From: CAWCUU01 sp963798855
Lineage (GTDB): Bacteria; Gemmatimonadota; Gemmatimonadetes; Longimicrobiales; RSA9
Direction: 5' to 3'
DNA: 64,000 nucleotides
Assembly (NCBI GenBank): GCA_963798855.1
Contig: CAWCUU010000002.1
Coordinates: 248,001-312,000 of the forward strand
Part shown: in pieces, positions 42,763 through 51,000 of the stretch
Numbering within the stretch: position 1 is the first letter of the stretch
Layout of the letters: each line of letters begins with the position of its first letter
Notes under the pieces: generated by a model
Databases searched by the model: none
What the model was told of the DNA's origin: nothing
Seen by the model: the letters and a program-made list of their open reading frames with translations, nothing else
Program-made: the position numbers and the translations under genes

Positions 42763-43209
42763 ATGAGCGCGGATCGGAAGTTCTCACGCCGGGGCTTCAT
42801 CGACTGGCTGCTCGGCACGAGCCTGGGTGGCCTGGCCCTCGCGGTGCTCTATCCGGTGGCCTCCTACCTGGTTCCACCCGAGGCCGCGGAGTCCGCCGCC
42901 TCCTCCGTCACGTTGCCGCTCAAGCCGACGGACATCGCGGCCAACTCGGGTCAGATCTTCAAGTTCGGCAACAAGCCGGGCATCATCCTGCGAACGCCGT
43001 CGGGCGAGTTGCGGGCCTTCTCCGCGATCTGCACTCACCTGCAGTGCACGGTGCAGTACCGATCCGATCTCAGCCACATCTGGTGCGCCTGTCACAATGG
43101 CCACTACGACCTGCAGGGCCGCAACATCGCCGGGCCGCCGCCGGCGCCGCTGCCCCCGTTCGACTTGAACGTGCGCGGCGATCAGATCGTGATCACGCGG
43201 AAGGCCTGA
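42763..43209 (+). CDS. Rieske 2Fe-2S protein
   Basis: 148-aa Rieske subunit of a cytochrome bc-type quinol oxidase. A Tat-like N-terminus SRRGFIDWLLGTSL leads into a single uncleaved helix (residues 15-38), then the soluble domain. The cluster ligands are in CTHLQC (residues 88-93) and CACHNGHYD (about 108-116): two Cys and two His for the cluster plus the disulfide Cys pair. In the second box the usual Pro is Ala and the usual Ser is replaced, so the redox potential may be lower than in classical bc1; this is inference. GAGGAAC precedes the ATG, 13 bp after the cytochrome stop; the cytochrome b gene follows after 2 bp. Confidence 0.93.
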   Translation: MSADRKFSRRGFIDWLLGTSLGGLALAVLYPVASYLVPPEAAESAASSVTLPLKPTDIAANSGQIFKFGNKPGIILRTPSGELRAFSAICTHLQCTVQYRSDLSHIWCACHNGHYDLQGRNIAGPPPAPLPPFDLNVRGDQIVITRKA

Positions 43210-43211
43210 CC

Positions 43212-44312
43212 GTGGAGACTCGAGCGGACCGGACCCGACACGGCGGGCTTCTCGCCTGGCTCGACGAGCGGCTCGGCCTGTCCGCGTTGCTGCCGCTGAT
43301 CCGAAAGAAGCGCGTGCCGGTGCACCGCCATGGGATCTGGTACTATCTCGGCGGTATGGTGCTCTTCCTGTTCGTCCTGCAGGTGTGCACCGGTATCCTT
43401 CTACTGTTCTATTATCGGCCCAGCGCGGACGAGGCGTACGAGTCCGTCCAGTTCCTCATGACGGACGTGAAGTTCGGCTGGCTGATCCGCTCCATCCACG
43501 CGTGGGGCGCGAACCTGATGATCCTGACGCTGTTCGTGCACCTGTTCAGCGTGCTGATCCTCAAGGCCTATCGCGCGCCTCGCGAGCTGACCTGGCTCTC
43601 CGGCATGGCGCTCTTCGCTCTCGTGCTCGGGCTCGGCTTCACCGGGTACCTGCTCCCCTGGAACGAGCTGTCCTTCTTCGCGACCCGCGTAGGAACCCAG
43701 ATCACCGGGATCCTCCCGGGCGTAGGCGGCTTCTCGCGCCGCCTCATGCGTGGCGGCGACGACGTGACGGGGGCCACGCTGACCCGCTTCTATGCGCTGC
43801 ACACGTCCGTGCTGCCCGGCCTCGTGTTCCTTCTCATCGGCCTCCACGTGGTGCTGGTCCAGAAGCTCGGCATGAGCGTGCCTCCGGGTGTGGAGCGCAA
43901 GGGGAAGTACGACTCCGTACCCTTCGTGCCGAACTTTCTGCTGCGCGACCTGATCGGATGGCTGCTCGCGCTGGCGGTCCTCGCCAGTCTGGCCGCGTTC
44001 TTCCCGGCCGAGCTCGGCAAGAAGGCCGACCCGTTCGAGTCGGCCCCCGCGGGGATCCGCCCCGAGTGGTACTTCATGTTCATGTTCCAGACGCTGAAGT
44101 ACCTCCCCGCCCACATCCTCGGCGTCGAAGGCGAGCTCTTCGGGGTTCTCGGATTCCTGATCGCCGGCATCATCCTGACGCTGGTGCCGTTCCTGGACCG
44201 GCCCCGCAACGACGGCACCTTCCGGCCGACGTGGCGCATCGGCGCGCTCGCCGCGCTGACGTACATCGTCGTGCTGACGATCCTCGGCTACACCGCCAAC
44301 CCGGCGCAGTAG
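43212..44312 (+). CDS. Cytochrome b (fused b6/subunit-IV type)
   Basis: 366-aa inner-membrane subunit of the quinol-oxidising complex. The four heme-ligand His residues are in SIHAWGANLMILTLFVH (13 residues between) and LHTSVLPGLVFLLIGLH (14 residues between). The 14-residue spacing of the second pair is b6-like. The Qo-site motif PEWY lies in IRPEWYFMFMFQTLKYLP, which in b6f systems belongs to subunit IV, so both parts are fused here. About eight helices are predicted. It starts with GTG 43212, two bases after the Rieske stop. No cytochrome c1 or f gene follows; the multiheme cytochromes upstream presumably replace it. Confidence 0.95.
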   Translation: METRADRTRHGGLLAWLDERLGLSALLPLIRKKRVPVHRHGIWYYLGGMVLFLFVLQVCTGILLLFYYRPSADEAYESVQFLMTDVKFGWLIRSIHAWGANLMILTLFVHLFSVLILKAYRAPRELTWLSGMALFALVLGLGFTGYLLPWNELSFFATRVGTQITGILPGVGGFSRRLMRGGDDVTGATLTRFYALHTSVLPGLVFLLIGLHVVLVQKLGMSVPPGVERKGKYDSVPFVPNFLLRDLIGWLLALAVLASLAAFFPAELGKKADPFESAPAGIRPEWYFMFMFQTLKYLPAHILGVEGELFGVLGFLIAGIILTLVPFLDRPRNDGTFRPTWRIGALAALTYIVVLTILGYTANPAQ

Positions 44313-44439
44313 CGCTCCATAGCGCAGCCGAAAGGTTGCCACCCGCGCGGCATCGACGCAGCTTGCTTGCTCGCGCGGCGGCCGGCGGCGTCGTCGTCGC
44401 GTCCCGCTTTCACCCCGAGTCCGGAGCACGACCGAGCGG

Positions 44440-45867
44440 ATGCCCGTGAAGACGCCGGTGCCGTCGCACGAGCCGTGGTGGGCGCTCTCGCCACTGCGCC
44501 GGCGACGACGACACCTCAGCGCGCCACAGCTCTTCGTCGGCTCCTTCGCGTTTCTGATCCTGCTGGGGACGCTGGGCCTCGAGGTCCTGCCCGGTCTCTA
44601 CACGGGAGCGCCTCTCGGGTGGCTCGATGCGCTGTTCACCGCGACCAGCGCGGTCTGCGTGACCGGCCTCATCGTGGTCGACACGGCCACCTACTTCACG
44701 ACCGCGGGCCAGGCGTTCATCCTGCTGCTGATCCAGCTCGGCGGCCTGGGCATCATCACGTTCACCACCGTGATCATCCTCGCGCTCGGGCGCAGGCTGT
44801 CGGTGCGTCACGAGACGCTGTCGGCCTCCACCGCGGACGTCGCGCCCCACGTCGACTACCGAGCCCTGGCGAGGCACGTCATCCGCTTCACGCTCGTCTT
44901 CGAGGCCGCAGGCGCGGCGATCCTCTTTCTCGGATGGTTCCCGCGCTATGGCTTCGGCTCCGCGCTCTGGCACGCCGTCTTCCAGTCGGTCAGCGCGTTC
45001 TGCAACGCGGGCTTCTCGACGTTCTCGGACTCGCTCATGGGCTTTCAATCCGAGCCCGTTACGCTGATGGCCGTGATGGCGCTGATCGTTGTCGGCGGGC
45101 TCGGCTTCCTGACGCTCGAGGAGATCTACATGTGGTATCGCGCCCGGGCCCGCGGGCGATCCACGCGCATCTCGCTGCACTCCCGGCTCGTCCTCTTCAC
45201 GACCGCGATCCTGCTCGTCGCGGGATGGATCCTGTACGCCGTCTTCGAGTGGAACGGATCGCTCGCGGGCCTGCCCGCCGGTGACCGCATCGTCAACGGA
45301 CTGTTCATGAGCGTCACCGCCCGCACCGCCGGCTTCAACACCATCGACTACGGGCACGCCGCGCCGAACACGAACTTCCTGACCATCCTGCTGATGTTCA
45401 TCGGCGGCTCGCCGGGCTCGACGGCGGGCGGCATCAAGACGACGACGTTCGCGCTCGTCGGCCTCCTCGCGCTGGCGCGCTTTCGAGGGCGCGAGGTGAC
45501 GAACGTCTGGGGCCGCACGGTGCCGGAGGAGACGATCCAGCGCGCCGTCGGCCTGACGGTTATCGCGTTCGGCGTCGTGACGCTCGCGATCTTCGCGATG
45601 GTCGCCGTCGAGACCGGCCGCTTCGCCGCGGAGGGCCACGCCCACGCCTTCCTGGCGTACATGTTCGAGGCGGTCAGCGCGTTCAACACGGTCGGGCTGT
45701 CCATGGGTCCCACACCCGACCTGTCCAACACCGGCCGCTGGATCGCGATCCTGCTCATGTACCTCGGCCGCGTCGGCCCGCTGACCTTCGCCGCGGCGAT
45801 CGCGCTGGCGGATCCGACGCCCGCCGGCCACTTCCGCTACGCGTACGAGGACGTCGTCATCGGCTGA
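44440..45867 (+). CDS. trkH: TrkH-type potassium uptake channel subunit
   Basis: 475-aa membrane protein of the Trk/Ktr/HKT superfamily. All four pore loops with selectivity-filter glycines can be read: TSAVCVTGLIV, VSAFCNAGFSTF, VTARTAGFNTI and VSAFNTVGLS. The segment GGSPGSTAGGIKTTT after the third pore is a family signature with Lys/Arg gating residues. It works with the TrkA/KtrA RCK protein encoded 10 bp downstream. It follows the cytochrome operon after a 127-bp gap that holds no gene, and could be its own operon. It imports potassium, driven by the membrane potential. Confidence 0.95.
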   Translation: MPVKTPVPSHEPWWALSPLRRRRRHLSAPQLFVGSFAFLILLGTLGLEVLPGLYTGAPLGWLDALFTATSAVCVTGLIVVDTATYFTTAGQAFILLLIQLGGLGIITFTTVIILALGRRLSVRHETLSASTADVAPHVDYRALARHVIRFTLVFEAAGAAILFLGWFPRYGFGSALWHAVFQSVSAFCNAGFSTFSDSLMGFQSEPVTLMAVMALIVVGGLGFLTLEEIYMWYRARARGRSTRISLHSRLVLFTTAILLVAGWILYAVFEWNGSLAGLPAGDRIVNGLFMSVTARTAGFNTIDYGHAAPNTNFLTILLMFIGGSPGSTAGGIKTTTFALVGLLALARFRGREVTNVWGRTVPEETIQRAVGLTVIAFGVVTLAIFAMVAVETGRFAAEGHAHAFLAYMFEAVSAFNTVGLSMGPTPDLSNTGRWIAILLMYLGRVGPLTFAAAIALADPTPAGHFRYAYEDVVIG

Positions 45868-45877
45868 GGGGACGAGA

Positions 45878-46537
45878 ATGAAGCGCTTCATCATCATCGG
45901 TCTCGGGAACTTCGGCTCGGCTGCGGCGGAGGCGCTGTACGCCGACGGCCACGAGGTCATCGCCGTCGACATCAACGAGGAGCTCGTCGATCGGATCGCG
46001 CCTTATGTCACGCGTGCGGCCGTCGGGGACGGCCGACACCTGGCCACCCTCGAGCGGATCGGCGCCGGCGACGCCGAGACCGGCATCGTCAGCACCGGCG
46101 ACGACATCACCGCGAGCGTGCTGTCCACGCTCGCACTGCGCGATCTCGGGCTGCGCGACATCTACGTCAAGGTCATCTCCCGCGACCACGCGCGCGTGAT
46201 GGAGAAGCTCGGCGTCAGTGAGACGATCTTCCCAGAGCGCGAGTCGGGTCTGCGGCTCGGCAAGCGGATCAGCAGCCAGTCCATTCTGAATTACTTCCGG
46301 CTGGCCGAAGGCTTCAGCATCCAGGAAATGGCCGTTCCGGACCCCTGGATCGGCCGCTCCCTGCGTGAGCTCCAGCTACCGAAACGCTTCCGCATCTCCG
46401 TCATCGCCGTGCACGACGTGCTCACCGACGAGATGATTCCCGTTCCCGATCCGGACGCGCTGCTGAAGGACTCCGACACGCTGCTCGTGGCGGGTGGCGA
46501 AGAGAACCTGGCGCGGATCGCACGAAGCGCGCGGTGA
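45878..46537 (+). CDS. trkA: TrkA/KtrA-type RCK regulatory subunit
   Basis: 219-aa cytoplasmic regulator of the potassium channel. RCK-N Rossmann domain with GLGNFGSAAAEAL (nucleotide-binding glycines near residues 8-13) and acidic VDIN at the end of strand 2, then a TrkA-C domain (about 140-215; MAVPDPWIGRSLRELQLPK). One RCK unit, as in KtrA/KtrC, rather than the duplicated E. coli TrkA. It forms an octameric ring under TrkH/KtrB and gates it in response to ATP/ADP or NAD(H). It is 10 bp downstream of trkH. Confidence 0.93.
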   Translation: MKRFIIIGLGNFGSAAAEALYADGHEVIAVDINEELVDRIAPYVTRAAVGDGRHLATLERIGAGDAETGIVSTGDDITASVLSTLALRDLGLRDIYVKVISRDHARVMEKLGVSETIFPERESGLRLGKRISSQSILNYFRLAEGFSIQEMAVPDPWIGRSLRELQLPKRFRISVIAVHDVLTDEMIPVPDPDALLKDSDTLLVAGGEENLARIARSAR

Positions 46538-46651
46538 AGCGTGATGTTTGAAGTGTGGCGCGGAAAGTGTGGAAGTGGGCCGGCGCCACGCGGGCGCGCC
46601 CGCGGGCGGCGGCTCAGCCGGCCAGACCGGATTTCTCTTCCACGATATCCA

Positions 46652-46816
46652 TCAGCGCGCCTGTACGAGCGCGTGGGGCGAGTCGGTGGGTGCGGGGCCG
46701 ATCGTCGCCCGCACGGCGGTCGTCTGGGGCTGGGGTGCAGGGTGCACCAGCCGTATCGCAGCGGGCGCGATCGCGAGCAACAGTGCGAGCACCCAGGCCA
46801 TCCATGTTCCCCTCAT
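46652..46816 (-). CDS. Small single-helix exported or membrane protein
   Basis: 54-codon ORF with a good AGGAAGG site. It encodes MRGTWMAWVLALLLAIAPAA, a signal-anchor helix, and a Pro/Thr-rich tail to QAR-stop. It occupies the 415-bp gap between trkA and the OprO/P-type porin, on the opposite strand. The ribosome site and membrane helix make it plausible, but it has no homologue I can name. A 12-codon continuation starts at the overlapping ATG at 46652. Confidence 0.4.
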   Translation of the reverse strand: MRGTWMAWVLALLLAIAPAAIRLVHPAPQPQTTAVRATIGPAPTDSPHALVQAR

Positions 46817-46952
46817 CGTATCCCTTCCTATCGTTCAGGCCGCCTCTGCCGGCGACTCGAGTTTCCCTACGCGGCTCGTCCGCGGCGAGTTTCACGTAGG
46901 CCGACGAGCCATCCCTTGCAGTCAAGCCAGGGCGCCGCGACATTCGGCGCCC

Positions 46953-48116
46953 ATGCTCGATTTCCCGACGTTCATCCGCCTCAGTCCGGCGTGTCTCTCG
47001 ATCGCCCTGCTCGTGCTCGCGAGCGGCACGCCGCTCGCGGCGCAGGGCATCACGTTCCAGGCGCCGGGCGTGCATCTGCAGTTGGACGGCTACCTGCAGG
47101 TGCAGTTCAACACCAGCAGCGTGACGGCCGACGATGTGCCGTCTCCACCGGAGGTCGTCGCCCCGGCTTCATCGACGTTCGAGACGCGACGCGCCCGAAT
47201 CTATTTGACGGCGAACTTCGACGACTGGATCGAGGCCCGCATCCAGCCCGACTTCGCGCTCGGCCAGCTCAAGCTCGGGGATGCCTTCATCGATTTCGTC
47301 TTCGATCCCCGCCTGGGCCTACGGGTCGGACAGTTCAAGCAGCCCTTCAACCTCATGGGTCTGCGCAGTTCCACCCAGATACCGGTCATCGAGCGTGGGC
47401 TGCGAATACGCGGCCTCGATACGGAGTTCCGCTCTCGGCTCGACTCGGCGACCCCCGGGATCGACGGCCAGCCGCTGGTGGGCGACGAGCAGCTCCTCCT
47501 CGCCCTGCTCGGCTATGTGGGCCGCGATCTCGGAGCGGCGCTGCACGGTCGCCTGGGCCGCTTCGCCTATGAGGTGGCCGTGATGAACGGCAACGGCTCC
47601 GATCGTCTCGACGACTCGAACGCCAAGTCGTACGCCGCGCGCCTGGAGCTCACGCCGATCGCCGGCGCCCCGCTCCACCTGGGAGCCGCCTTGAGCCGCC
47701 GCGACGCGCTGCCCGATGCGGCCACGGAGCCGAGCGAGTCGCTGCACGGCACGTTGTGGGAGGCGGACGCCGAGTGGGGCGCGTTCCGCCGTGAGGGACC
47801 GTACGCGCTGGCGGAGGCGCAGACCGGCCACAACCTGCTCACCGGCGGCGTCGTGCGCGCGGGCCAGGCGCTCGTAGCGTGGTTCCATGGCCTGCCGCCG
47901 GGCAGAGTGCAGGGCGTCGAGGCGACGGCGCGGGCGAGCTGGGCGGATCCGGACGCCGATCGACCGAACGACGAAGGGCTGTTGCTGACGCCCGGGCTCA
48001 ATCTCTATTTCGCGGGCCGGAACCGGCTCATGCTGGACCTCGACTGGTTCCGTCCATCCGATCCCAGGCTGGAGCCGGAGCGCTCGCTGCGGGCGCAGGC
48101 CCAGGTGTACTTCTGA
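46953..48116 (+). CDS. OprO/OprP-type phosphate-selective porin
   Basis: 387-aa outer-membrane barrel. The signal peptide ends at TPLAAQG; the first strands HLQLDGYLQVQFNTSS, then the family block TFETRRARIYLTANFDDWIE, then PRLGLRVGQFKQPFNLMGLR, are the hallmark of the porin O/P family. The C-terminus RAQAQVYF ends in Phe as required for barrel assembly. ATG at 46953 starts the signal peptide. Family members pass phosphate or polyphosphate; others are general anion porins. It lies between trkA and ftsH on the same strand. Confidence 0.9.
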   Translation: MLDFPTFIRLSPACLSIALLVLASGTPLAAQGITFQAPGVHLQLDGYLQVQFNTSSVTADDVPSPPEVVAPASSTFETRRARIYLTANFDDWIEARIQPDFALGQLKLGDAFIDFVFDPRLGLRVGQFKQPFNLMGLRSSTQIPVIERGLRIRGLDTEFRSRLDSATPGIDGQPLVGDEQLLLALLGYVGRDLGAALHGRLGRFAYEVAVMNGNGSDRLDDSNAKSYAARLELTPIAGAPLHLGAALSRRDALPDAATEPSESLHGTLWEADAEWGAFRREGPYALAEAQTGHNLLTGGVVRAGQALVAWFHGLPPGRVQGVEATARASWADPDADRPNDEGLLLTPGLNLYFAGRNRLMLDLDWFRPSDPRLEPERSLRAQAQVYF

Positions 48117-48192
48117 AGGCGAGTGGAACCATCGGGCATCACGCGCGTAAGAGAGCGAGCTACCCCGAGGTTCACATTCCAGGATTGTCGTG

Positions 48193-50031
48193 ATGTCGCG
48201 TCTCTCGAGCTGGACGCGCGCGCGGTCAGCCGCGTGCCGGATCCTCCTCCCCGTCGGGCTGTTCCTCCTCATGGCGCCGCTCGGCGCCTGTCACGGCGGG
48301 GAAGGCACGCTCTCCTACAGCGAGCTGAAGCATCGCATCGAAGCCGGCGAGGTCGCGAGCGTTCGCGTGTCGAGCCAGGCGATCGAGGCCGTGCCGACGG
48401 ACGAGGCCCGCCGCGCGGGCGCACCGGAGCGATGGCGTGCGGTGCCGCTCCGCGACGACCCCACGCTCGTGGCGCTGCTCGACGCGCGCGGCGTGGACTA
48501 CGGGGGGATCCCTGAAGGACGACCGAAGCCGCTCGCGGTGGCGGCGGTGATCGTGGGCGGGCTGACCCTGCTCGGCTTCATCTTCTACCTGCAGCGGCGG
48601 AGCGGCCCGACCGGAGCGCTCGGCGGGGTCGCGCGGCTGCGGCTGCGGGATGCGTCCGGGGATGCTCCGCGAGCGCGCTTCGATGACGTGGCGGGCGTGG
48701 ACGAGGTGAAGGAGGAGCTTCAGGAGCTCGTCGCGTTCCTCGAGAGTCCGGACCGCTTCCAGCGTCTCGGGGTGAAGGTGCCGAAGGGCGTGCTGCTCGT
48801 CGGAGCGCCGGGCACCGGCAAGACGTTGCTGGCGCAGGCCGTTGCCGGCGAGGCGGGCGTGCCGTTTTTCTCGATGAGCGGTTCCGACTTCGTCGAGGTC
48901 TACGTCGGCGTCGGAGCGGCGCGCGTGCGCAAGCTGTTCAATGCCGCGCGCTCGAAGGCACCCTGCATCGTGTTCATCGACGAGCTGGACGCGATCGGCA
49001 AGAGCCGAGCGGGCGGACCGGCGGCGAACGACGAGCGGGAGCAGGCGCTCAACCAGCTGCTGGTCTCGATGGATGGCTTCGAGTCGTCTCAAGGCGTCAT
49101 CGTGATGGGCGCGACGAACCGGCCGGAGATCCTGGATCCGGCGCTGCTGCGCCCGGGCCGCTTCGACCGGCAGGTCGCGCTGGGGCGGCCGGACGTCGCG
49201 GGTCGCGAGGCGATCCTCCGCGTGCATGGCCGCAAGGTCCGCATCGCGAGCGACGTCGATCTCGGCGAGCTCGCCCGCCGCACCCCCGGCTTCACCGGAG
49301 CCGATCTCGCGAACGTGCTGAACGAGGCGGGTCTGATCGCCGCGCGGCGTGATGCCACGGAGATCGGCGAGCCGGACATCGACGCGGCGGTGGACCGCGT
49401 CATCGCGGGTCTGGAGAAGAAGGGGCCGGTGACGAACGCGAAGGAGCGCCGAATCATCGCGTTCCACGAGGCCGGCCACGCGATCGTGGCCGCCTCCTCG
49501 GAGCACGCGGATCCCGTCAAGAAGATCTCGATCGTGCCGCGCGGCATCGCGGCGCTCGGCTACACGCAGCAGCTCCCCGAGGACCGGAACATCCTGCAGC
49601 GCGATGAGCTGCTGGACCGGCTGGCGGTGCTGCTGGGCGGACGCGCGGCCGAGCACCTCACGTTCGAGCAGGTCTCCACGGGCGCATCGAACGACCTGGA
49701 GCGCGCCAGCGCGATGGCGCGACGGATGGTCGCCGAGTTCGGGATGTCGGATTCGATCGGGCCGGTGGCGTACGCCCGTGCGGAAGGGCGCTACCTGGAC
49801 GACGACGCGAAGCGGTCGTGCAGCGAGGACACCTCCCGTCGCATCGACGGCGAGGTCCAGACCCTGCTGTCCAATGCGTTCGAGCGCGCCTGCCGGCTAC
49901 TCACCGAGCGTCGGACGGCGCTGCAGCGGGTGAGCGAGCGGCTGCTGGAGGCGGAGACGATGAGCGGGGACGAGCTGCTGGCCGTGCTCGCGGAGGAGTC
50001 GGCGCTGTCCCGGATCGCAGCCGAGGCCTGA
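48193..50031 (+). CDS. ftsH: FtsH-like ATP-dependent zinc metalloprotease
   Basis: 612-aa membrane protease. The N-terminal helix (about 16-33) ends in a lipobox-like APLGAC with Cys at 33. A short periplasmic domain and helix 2 (114-133) follow. The AAA domain has Walker A GAPGTGKT (204-211), pore segment SDFVEVYVGVGAARV, Walker B FIDELDAIG (261-269) and SRH. The M41 protease domain has HEAGH (425-429) and the third ligand Asp in ASNDLERAS. ATG at 48193 is preferred to the GTG just before. The loop FVEMFVGVG of standard FtsH reads FVEVYVGVG. It is probably a specialised paralogue degrading membrane proteins; no accessory gene is attached. Confidence 0.92.
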   Translation: MSRLSSWTRARSAACRILLPVGLFLLMAPLGACHGGEGTLSYSELKHRIEAGEVASVRVSSQAIEAVPTDEARRAGAPERWRAVPLRDDPTLVALLDARGVDYGGIPEGRPKPLAVAAVIVGGLTLLGFIFYLQRRSGPTGALGGVARLRLRDASGDAPRARFDDVAGVDEVKEELQELVAFLESPDRFQRLGVKVPKGVLLVGAPGTGKTLLAQAVAGEAGVPFFSMSGSDFVEVYVGVGAARVRKLFNAARSKAPCIVFIDELDAIGKSRAGGPAANDEREQALNQLLVSMDGFESSQGVIVMGATNRPEILDPALLRPGRFDRQVALGRPDVAGREAILRVHGRKVRIASDVDLGELARRTPGFTGADLANVLNEAGLIAARRDATEIGEPDIDAAVDRVIAGLEKKGPVTNAKERRIIAFHEAGHAIVAASSEHADPVKKISIVPRGIAALGYTQQLPEDRNILQRDELLDRLAVLLGGRAAEHLTFEQVSTGASNDLERASAMARRMVAEFGMSDSIGPVAYARAEGRYLDDDAKRSCSEDTSRRIDGEVQTLLSNAFERACRLLTERRTALQRVSERLLEAETMSGDELLAVLAEESALSRIAAEA

Positions 50032-50077
50032 TCCGCGGCGGAGCACCGGCCATCGGACGTGGGGCGTCGGGCGGCGA

Positions 50078-50797
50078 TCAGGCCGGCCGACCCCGCCGGA
50101 ACGGGTAGGTGCGGGGCGAGCCCCGGTCCTCACCGATCTCTGCCGCCGATCCTTCCGCCGCCTGTGCGCCCGCGGGCCGCTCCCTCCCCTTCCAGAACTT
50201 CGCCGGTAGGTGATCGCGGCTGAGCCGTTCCAGCGCGAAGAACTGGACCATGCTCGCGAGCGCCGGCGGGAGCGGCAGCATGTCCACGTAGACGGCGATC
50301 GCCTCGCTGAACGAAAGCTCCGCCAGGATGTCGACGAAGCGAAGCGCGTTCTCGACGTGCGCCTCGATCAGCGCGGTCTCGGCTCGCCCCGAGTGCAGCT
50401 CCATCCAGCGGCGCAGATCGTTGCGGACGCGCGGCCGGAACCTCTCTCCGAGCACCGACACGAGCCACGTGCGGTCCTCCCCGTCCACCTCCTCCTGCAC
50501 CACTTCCGCCGTCCTCGGCACCACCTCCCGTTCGCCGAGTACAGCGAGCGTACGCGTGCGAACGAGGTCCTCCGTGTCTGGAGTGAGCGCGTGTAGACGG
50601 CTGTAGATCTGCAGCGTGCGCGAGTGGTCGACCCGGCCCGAGGCCAGCTCGATCAGCTCCAACGCCTTTTCGACGTGGACGGAGATGAGATGCTCCCGCG
50701 CCACGGCGGCGGCAACTTCCAGCCGCCCATGTGCCGAATCGACGGCACGTGATACGACACGTCCGGCCCCCGCACCGCGGGTCATACGTCTGAGCAT
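50078..50797 (-). CDS. Hypothetical helical cytoplasmic protein
   Basis: 239-aa soluble protein, mostly alpha-helical and Glu/Arg/Leu-rich (LEVAAAVAREHLISVHVEKA, LVSVLGERFRPRVRNDLRRW, AETALIEAHVENALRFVD). Two similar stretches, EHLISVHVEKALELIEL and TALIEAHVENALRFVDI, suggest an internal duplication. I do not recognise a family. ATG at 50797 has GGAGG nine bases upstream. It is convergent with ftsH (47 bp) and divergent from the ABC importer. Confidence 0.7.
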   Translation of the reverse strand: MLRRMTRGAGAGRVVSRAVDSAHGRLEVAAAVAREHLISVHVEKALELIELASGRVDHSRTLQIYSRLHALTPDTEDLVRTRTLAVLGEREVVPRTAEVVQEEVDGEDRTWLVSVLGERFRPRVRNDLRRWMELHSGRAETALIEAHVENALRFVDILAELSFSEAIAVYVDMLPLPPALASMVQFFALERLSRDHLPAKFWKGRERPAGAQAAEGSAAEIGEDRGSPRTYPFRRGRPA

Positions 50798-50963
50798 GCA
50801 GGCGACCTCCGGAGGAGAGCTGCTGAGGCGAAGACACGTCGGAGTGCAACCGATGTTCCGCGCGTGATCACGGACCGAACCCTGCCCCGCCGTGATAGCG
50901 GAACTCCGCGCCATCGCGCGGGGAGCACCTGTGTCCGCCTCCCGAAGGAACAGCCGGTGTGGG

Positions 50964-51000
50964 TTGGATCGGCAGTGCCGGACCGGCTACTCTTTGCGTA
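50964..51000 (+). promoter_or_regulatory. Leaderless promoter of the ABC importer operon
   Basis: TTGGAT (50964-50969), an 18-bp spacer and TACTCT (50988-50993) place the transcription start at or next to the ATG at 51000. No Shine-Dalgarno sequence precedes that ATG. A leaderless mRNA is the simplest reading. Confidence 0.5.

Noticed and set aside
41499..42818. 439-codon minus-strand frame across the membrane-anchored cytochrome gene
   Set aside because: Antisense of a gene with nine heme motifs; Arg/Val-rich shadow.
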